In this document: piece after piece, positions 43,905 to 48,183 of the stretch
Layout: every line of letters begins with the position of its first letter
Position numbering within the stretch: position 1 is the stretch's first letter
Origin: Gemella haemolysans
GTDB lineage: Bacteria; Bacillota; Bacilli; Staphylococcales; Gemellaceae
NCBI RefSeq assembly: GCF_901873445.1
Contig: NZ_CABFLN010000008.1
Coordinates: 1-48,183, forward strand
Direction of reading: 5' to 3'
Length of the DNA stretch: 48,183 bases
Notes under the pieces: model-generated
Database searches by the model: none
Seen by the model: only the letters and a program-made list of their open reading frames with translations
Told to the model about the DNA's origin: nothing
Made by a program: the position numbers and the translations under genes

Positions 43905-44712
43905 ACAACAATATGAAACAAAATTTGGAGCGATTTGGAATATAATATCAAATAGAAATTATTCGATGCCGTTGTTCTATAAAAGCCTGTATATACTATA
44001 TTACTTCGTCACTATTATTGAAATACTTGAATTATTATTTGCTAAAACATATATAATATTAGCTCTGATTAGCTCATTAATTATAGTCATAAATGGAAGA
44101 AAATATGATGATCCTGAGCAACAGTTTATTGAATACCTTCCTATTTCATTTAATAATAAAGCAAGATACATTTATTATACTACATATATAAGTCTATTTG
44201 TAGGAGGACTGGTTGCATTTGTGCTTGATTTTCTGTATCGTAGAGTCAATCCGATTGAGTATAGTTATGCTATAGTTGTAGTTATAGCTTTATCTAATTT
44301 AGTGATAATACAGATGATATATACTAAAAAATCATTTATATACTTTATTTTAGGAGATATTTTAATTTACCAATTAATAGTAAGCATATTTAGATTTTCA
44401 TTACTTGGAGTTTATAGTGGATTTACAGGACCAAAATATGATATTGCACAATTTAATATTATAAAATTATTATTGTTAATAGTAATTACAATAGTTTATC
44501 ACTTTGTGAGTGTAAATATTATAAGCAATAGTAAAAGGGATACTAAAGTAAGTAAAAAGGATAGAATAAAACTTATATTAATTTTGGTGCTATTGTTAAG
44601 TTCAAGTGGATATAAATTTTATAAAGATGCTAGTAAAGATTTTGTAGAAGGAGTAAAAGAAGCGTCTAAAACTGGAATAGTAACAATATACGATAATTCA
44701 ATGAAAAAGTAA
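43897..44712 (+). CDS. Membrane protein, probable ABC transporter permease part
   Basis: About 271 residues with some six hydrophobic segments (around SLYILYYFVTIIEILELLF, IYYTTYISLFVGGLVAFVLDF, YAIVVVIALSNLVII, FIYFILGDILIYQLIV, LLLLIVITIVYHFV and IKLILILVLLLSS). No family was recognised. Position after an ABC ATPase in a YtrA-controlled operon makes it the likely membrane partner. The ATG at 43897 is 6 bases after AAAGGAGAGG; the TTG at 43891 in the same frame is too close. A terminator follows. Confidence 0.85.
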   Translation: MIKQQYETKFGAIWNIISNRNYSMPLFYKSLYILYYFVTIIEILELLFAKTYIILALISSLIIVINGRKYDDPEQQFIEYLPISFNNKARYIYYTTYISLFVGGLVAFVLDFLYRRVNPIEYSYAIVVVIALSNLVIIQMIYTKKSFIYFILGDILIYQLIVSIFRFSLLGVYSGFTGPKYDIAQFNIIKLLLLIVITIVYHFVSVNIISNSKRDTKVSKKDRIKLILILVLLLSSSGYKFYKDASKDFVEGVKEASKTGIVTIYDNSMKK

Positions 44713-44746
44713 AAGAACGTAAAATAAGAAAACAGAATACTAAAAT

Positions 44747-44789
44747 AGACAGTTCCTTTTTAAATAAGTTATAGAGGAACTGTCTTTTA
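44747..44789 (+). terminator. Terminator of the GntR/ABC operon
   Basis: AGACAGTTCCT pairs with AGGAACTGTCT (44775-44785), 11 bp, then TTTT. Confidence 0.9.
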
Positions 44790-44813
44790 TTCTGAAAGTG
44801 AAGAGGAGAAAAA

Positions 44814-44841
44814 AAGAAGACTTAGATAACCAAATCTTCTT
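44814..44841 (-). terminator. Terminator of rplKA
   Basis: On the minus strand AGAAGATTTGG and TAAGTCTTCT form the stem, followed by seven T. It lies 15 bases past the rplA stop. Confidence 0.88.
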
Positions 44842-44856
44842 TTTATTAAATAATTC

Positions 44857-45549
44857 TTATTTGAATTCTGCAGTGTTAACGCGAACTCCAGGACCCATAG
44901 TTGTAGTTACAGCTACAGATTTGAAGTAAGTTCCTTTAGCAGCAGCTGGTTTAGCTTTAGCTAAAGCGTCTTGAACAGCGTTGAAGTTTTCAACTAAGTC
45001 TTCAGTTGGGAATGAAACTTTACCGATTGGAGTATGAACAACACCAGCTTTTTCAGCACGGTATTCAACTTTACCAGCTTTGATTTCATTAACTGCTTTA
45101 GTAACGTCCATAGTTACAGTACCAGTTTTAGGGTTTGGCATTAATCCTTTAGGTCCTAATACACGACCGATTTTACCAACTTCTCCCATCATGTCTGGAG
45201 TAGCTACGATTACGTCAAAATCAAACCAACCTTGTTGGATTTTAGTGATGTATTCACCTTGTCCTACGTAGTCAGCTCCTGCTGCTTCAGCTTCTGCTGC
45301 TTTATCACCTTTAGCAAAAACTAAAACTTTTGCAGTTTTACCAGTTCCTTTAGGAAGAACTACTGCTCCACGAACTTGTTGATCGTTTTTACGAGTGTCA
45401 ACTCCTAAACGGAATGCAACTTCTACAGTTGCGTCAAATTTTACTGTACTTGTTTTTTTAGCTAATTCGATTGCTTCTACTACAGAGTATAGACTAGAAG
45501 AATCTACTAATTTAGCTGCTTCAAGATATTTTTTACCTTTTTTTGCCAT
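44857..45549 (-). CDS. rplA: Ribosomal protein L1
   Basis: Binds 23S rRNA and forms the mobile L1 stalk at the E site. The 230 residues carry the family signature [21 protein letters not shown] region ([16 protein letters not shown]) and [30 protein letters not shown] precedes the ATG. It is the second gene of the rplK-rplA operon and very likely represses that operon by binding the leader (46018-46056). Codon use is that of a highly expressed gene. Confidence 0.98.
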   Translation of the reverse strand: MAKKGKKYLEAAKLVDSSSLYSVVEAIELAKKTSTVKFDATVEVAFRLGVDTRKNDQQVRGAVVLPKGTGKTAKVLVFAKGDKAAEAEAAGADYVGQGEYITKIQQGWFDFDVIVATPDMMGEVGKIGRVLGPKGLMPNPKTGTVTMDVTKAVNEIKAGKVEYRAEKAGVVHTPIGKVSFPTEDLVENFNAVQDALAKAKPAAAKGTYFKSVAVTTTMGPGVRVNTAEFK

Positions 45550-45562
45550 TATAATTATCCTC

Positions 45563-45988
45563 CTATTCTCCTACTAAGATACCCATACTTCTTGCAGTAC
45601 CTTCAATCATACGCATAGCTGCTTCTACAGAAGCTGCATTTAAGTCAGCCATTTTAAGTTCAGCGATTTCTTGAACTTGAGCTTTTGAAACTGTAGCAAC
45701 TTTGTCACGGTTAGGTACAGAAGATGCTTTTTCAATTTTAGCTGCTTTTTTAAGTAATACTGGTGCAGGTGGTGTTTTAGTAATGAAAGTAAATGAACGG
45801 TCTTCATATACTGAGATTACTACTGGAATGATTAATCCTGCTTGGTCTTGTGTACGAGCATTGAATTCTTTACAGAATCCCATGATGTTTACACCAGCTT
45901 GACCTAACGCTGGACCAACTGGTGGAGCTGGGTTAGCTTTACCTGCTGGTACTTGTAATTTAACAACTTTTATAACTTTTTTAGCCAC
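45563..45988 (-). CDS. rplK: Ribosomal protein L11
   Basis: Part of the GTPase-associated centre of the 50S subunit. The 141 residues contain [38 protein letters not shown] and the C-terminal rRNA-binding [18 protein letters not shown]. The start is GTG with AGGAGG before it. It is first in the two-gene operon rplK-rplA, without secE-nusG directly upstream; the region behind it opens to the divergent rny gene instead. Confidence 0.98.
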   Translation of the reverse strand: MAKKVIKVVKLQVPAGKANPAPPVGPALGQAGVNIMGFCKEFNARTQDQAGLIIPVVISVYEDRSFTFITKTPPAPVLLKKAAKIEKASSVPNRDKVATVSKAQVQEIAELKMADLNAASVEAAMRMIEGTARSMGILVGE

Positions 45989-46017
45989 GATAAAACCTCC
46001 TATATATTTTTCGTGAT

Positions 46018-46056
46018 GTGGTCATTTGAACGTCTTGAAATTTTTCGTTCTCCCAC
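46018..46056 (-). promoter_or_regulatory. L1-binding leader of rplK-rplA
   Basis: On the minus strand the mRNA has GUGGGAG (46056-46050), the pair GAACG/CGUUC and then AUGACCAC (46025-46018). GUGG pairs with CCAC, leaving GGAG opposite AUGA as an uneven inner loop, the known pattern of L1 sites in 23S rRNA and in L1 autoregulated mRNAs. It lies about 30 bases before the L11 start. Confidence 0.78.
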
Positions 46057-46089
46057 TCAATCAAGTTTTGTATTTTTACATACTTGACT

Positions 46090-46118
46090 ATAATACCATA
46101 GCATATAAGTAATTGCAA
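46090..46118 (-). promoter_or_regulatory. rplKA promoter
   Basis: On the minus strand TTGCAA (46113-46118), 17 bp, TATTAT (46090-46095) with an upstream TGG extended element. Confidence 0.82.
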
Positions 46119-46347
46119 GTATTTTGTTAAGTTTTTTTAAAAAAAATTCTAACTTTATAATCATGAGTAAAAATAGTTCTACTTAATTATTGAGTAGATA
46201 GTAAAATAATACAACTAAGTCGTTTAAAATTCAAGTGATAATGTAAAGTATTTAATAATGATGTGGAGTAAATTTTAAAGAAAAATATAAATGATTTATA
46301 CATAGAAGAAAAGTTATTGTAAACTATGATTTTCCCTTAGTGAACTA

Positions 46348-46376
46348 TTGACTTTTTACTGTAGGTAGTGTAGAAT
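46348..46376 (+). promoter_or_regulatory. rny promoter
   Basis: TTGACT (46348-46353) and TAGAAT (46371-46376) with a 17-bp spacer. Between the divergent rplKA and rny promoters (46119-46347) I see only AT-rich sequence. Confidence 0.75.
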
Positions 46377-46471
46377 TGTAGTTATGGTATATAACAAATT
46401 GTTGATATTTAAATGTTAACAAAATAGTGATATCATAATAAAAATTTTTCAAAATGGAAAGAGGTTGCAAG

Positions 46472-48025
46472 ATGATTTATGGAATAATCAGTGTTGCAGC
46501 TTTACTTGTTGGACTTTTATTTGGATATATCATTTCAAAAAATTCTATTCAAAAAAAATTAGAATTATCTAAGCAAGATGCGGACCATATTATTGGTGAA
46601 GCAAGAAAAGAGGCTAGATATATAGTAGAAAAAGAAACTACTATAGCTAAAAAAGAGGCTGAAGAGATAATTAATATTGCTAATAAAGAAGCAGAATTTA
46701 AAAAACAAGATATTCAAAGACAAGAAGATAGAATCGTTCAAAAAGAATCTTCATTAGAACGTCAAACAGAACTTCTAAATAAAAAAGATGAATTGTTAAG
46801 TTCAAGAGAGATGAAATTGGAAGAGAAATCTCAATTACTTGAAGAAAAGAGTACTGAGGTTAATCAACTTAAGATTCAACAAGAAACAGAGTTGCAAAGG
46901 ATTGCAAACTTAACAGAAGAACAAGCTCGTGAAGAGATTATGGCCGCAGTTGAAACTGATATGGCTAAAGATATGGCAATATATATAAGAAATAAAGAAC
47001 TAGAGGCGAAAAGCGTTGCTGATAAACGTGCTAAAGAACTTATCGTTCAATCATTACAACGTTTTGCAACAGATGTAGTTAGTGAAACTACAGTATCTGT
47101 TGTTGATCTTCCAAGTGATGACATGAAAGGTCGTATTATCGGTCGTGAGGGAAGAAATATTCGTACTTTAGAAACATTAACTGGTGTTGATTTAATTATT
47201 GATGATACACCAGAGGCAGTTATTCTTTCTGGATATGACCCAATTCGTCGTGAAGTTGCAAAAACAGCGATTAAATCACTTATTGATGATGGTCGTATTC
47301 ACCCTTCAAAAATTGAGGAAGCTGTTGACAAAGCGCGTAAAAATATTGATCAAGTTATTCGAGATGCTGGGGAGCAAGCTACATTTGATCTTGGAATCCA
47401 CAATATGCATCCAGACTTAGTTAAAATCGTTGGTAAACTAAAATATAGAACAAGTTATGGTCAAAATGGACTACAACACTCTATCGAAGTAGCCTATATC
47501 GCTGGACTTATAGCAGCCGAGTTAGACTTAGACGTTGCTACAGCTCGTCGCGCAGGTTTACTACACGATATCGGTAAAGCGCTTGATCATGAAATTGAAG
47601 GTTCTCACGTTGAAATTGGTGTTGCTTTAGCACTTAAATATAAAGAGAATTCGATTGTTGTTAATGCAATTGCTTCACACCATGGTGATACTGAACCTAC
47701 AAATCCTATTTCTGTCATTGTTGCCACAGCGGATGCACTTTCTGCATCACGCCCAGGAGCTCGAAGAGAGTCATTAGAAAACTATATTAAACGTCTACAA
47801 AAACTTGAAGAAATCGCAAATGAACACAAAGGTGTTGAAAAAACATTCGCTATTCAAGCAGGTCGTGAGATTCGAGTAATCGTAAATCCTGAAGAAGTAG
47901 ATGATACAAAAACTTACAAAATTGCCAAAGAAGTTAAAAATAAAATCGAAGAAACGATGCAATATCCAGGAAACATTAAAGTTAATGTTATCCGTGAGGT
48001 TAGAGCGGTTAAGCTTGCAAGATAA
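46472..48025 (+). CDS. rny: RNase Y, membrane-bound endoribonuclease
   Basis: Central mRNA-decay nuclease of Firmicutes. It has one N-terminal membrane anchor (residues 1-23), a long coiled coil (about 28-190, rich in Lys, Glu and Gln), a KH domain with [15 protein letters not shown], and an HD domain with H365-D366 in [21 protein letters not shown]. About 517 residues, as expected. The ATG at 46472 has GAGG 7 bases before it and begins at the membrane anchor; the frame from 46454 adds six residues that include the ribosome binding site. Confidence 0.97.
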   Translation: MIYGIISVAALLVGLLFGYIISKNSIQKKLELSKQDADHIIGEARKEARYIVEKETTIAKKEAEEIINIANKEAEFKKQDIQRQEDRIVQKESSLERQTELLNKKDELLSSREMKLEEKSQLLEEKSTEVNQLKIQQETELQRIANLTEEQAREEIMAAVETDMAKDMAIYIRNKELEAKSVADKRAKELIVQSLQRFATDVVSETTVSVVDLPSDDMKGRIIGREGRNIRTLETLTGVDLIIDDTPEAVILSGYDPIRREVAKTAIKSLIDDGRIHPSKIEEAVDKARKNIDQVIRDAGEQATFDLGIHNMHPDLVKIVGKLKYRTSYGQNGLQHSIEVAYIAGLIAAELDLDVATARRAGLLHDIGKALDHEIEGSHVEIGVALALKYKENSIVVNAIASHHGDTEPTNPISVIVATADALSASRPGARRESLENYIKRLQKLEEIANEHKGVEKTFAIQAGREIRVIVNPEEVDDTKTYKIAKEVKNKIEETMQYPGNIKVNVIREVRAVKLAR

Positions 48026-48031
48026 TAAATT

Positions 48032-48061
48032 AAGCGATTGGATTATCCAGTCGCTTTTTTG
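48032..48061 (+). terminator. Terminator after rny
   Basis: AAGCGATTGGA pairs with TCCAGTCGCTT around a TTA loop, followed by T. Confidence 0.92.
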
Positions 48062-48183
48062 TATGCTTATATTTATATAGTTTTAAATAATTATTACTTT
48101 TATATCGTATAAAAATTATAATTAATTTTTCATGTAGTTAATATGATTCGTATAAAATATTATAAAAGAAGTTAATTTAATAG

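Noticed and set aside
45080..45902. Plus-strand open frames opposite rplA and rplK
   Set aside because: They mirror highly biased ribosomal protein codons and have no ribosome binding sites.
1..48183. CRISPR array, prophage, complete insertion sequence or tRNA genes
   Set aside because: No regularly spaced repeats, no phage or transposase frames, and no tRNA-like cloverleaf sequences were seen on reading.

Overview
The window is AT-rich DNA of a low-GC Gram-positive bacterium. The division and cell-wall cluster has the compact order mraZ-rsmH-ftsL-pbp-mraY-murD-divIB-ftsA-ftsZ, lacking murG, murB and ftsW, as in Staphylococcaceae-type Bacillales. Together with dnaB-dnaI, ecsAB, rny, a fused secDF and T-box control, this points to Bacillales, most likely Gemella. 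The genus is an inference. No phage, CRISPR array, insertion sequence or tRNA gene was seen.

Layout. Bases 1-114 are the end of a 5S rRNA gene and the rRNA operon terminator. Bases 134-3494 hold an unrecognised gene followed by the primosome loaders dnaB and dnaI. Bases 3535-13576 are the division cluster, preceded by three GTGG boxes exactly 10 bp apart that fit MraZ autoregulation. Bases 13599-17550 (minus strand) hold a small cluster: an acyl-CoA-dehydrogenase-like flavoprotein, a PhnD-like binding protein without a signal peptide, a MetE-core protein and a cysteine-poor OsmC-like protein. An amino acid permease follows, then coaE-ecsA-ecsB, a diverged HemY-like gene and pepA. Bases 24941-27646 are an amino acid ABC transporter under a tandem T-box leader in which only the first module has a recognisable Stem I. 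Next come a small membrane protein, a purine permease, BrnQ, a minus-strand methyltransferase, murE, prfC, gtrA, a HAD phosphatase and secDF.

The most notable locus is at 40238-42612 on the minus strand. A radical SAM protein of the ArsS/rSAM-selenodomain family is interrupted, at the position of a conserved C-terminal cysteine, by an in-frame UGA. Five sense codons and then UAG follow, and a SECIS-like hairpin lies at the right distance. Its neighbours are a CMD/AhpD-like protein and a family 2 glycosyltransferase of the type known to accompany this family. This reads as a selenoprotein locus whose last residues a standard gene caller would cut off.

The right end carries a YtrA-type GntR regulator with its own operator, a partner ABC ATPase with lost catalytic residues and a membrane protein; then rplK-rplA with an L1-binding leader; then rny. 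A roughly 180-base dispersed repeat occurs twice (about 16145 and 41716), both times between minus-strand genes and in the same orientation. Many coding starts were moved from the longest frame to the start with the best ribosome binding site; the reason is given in each entry.
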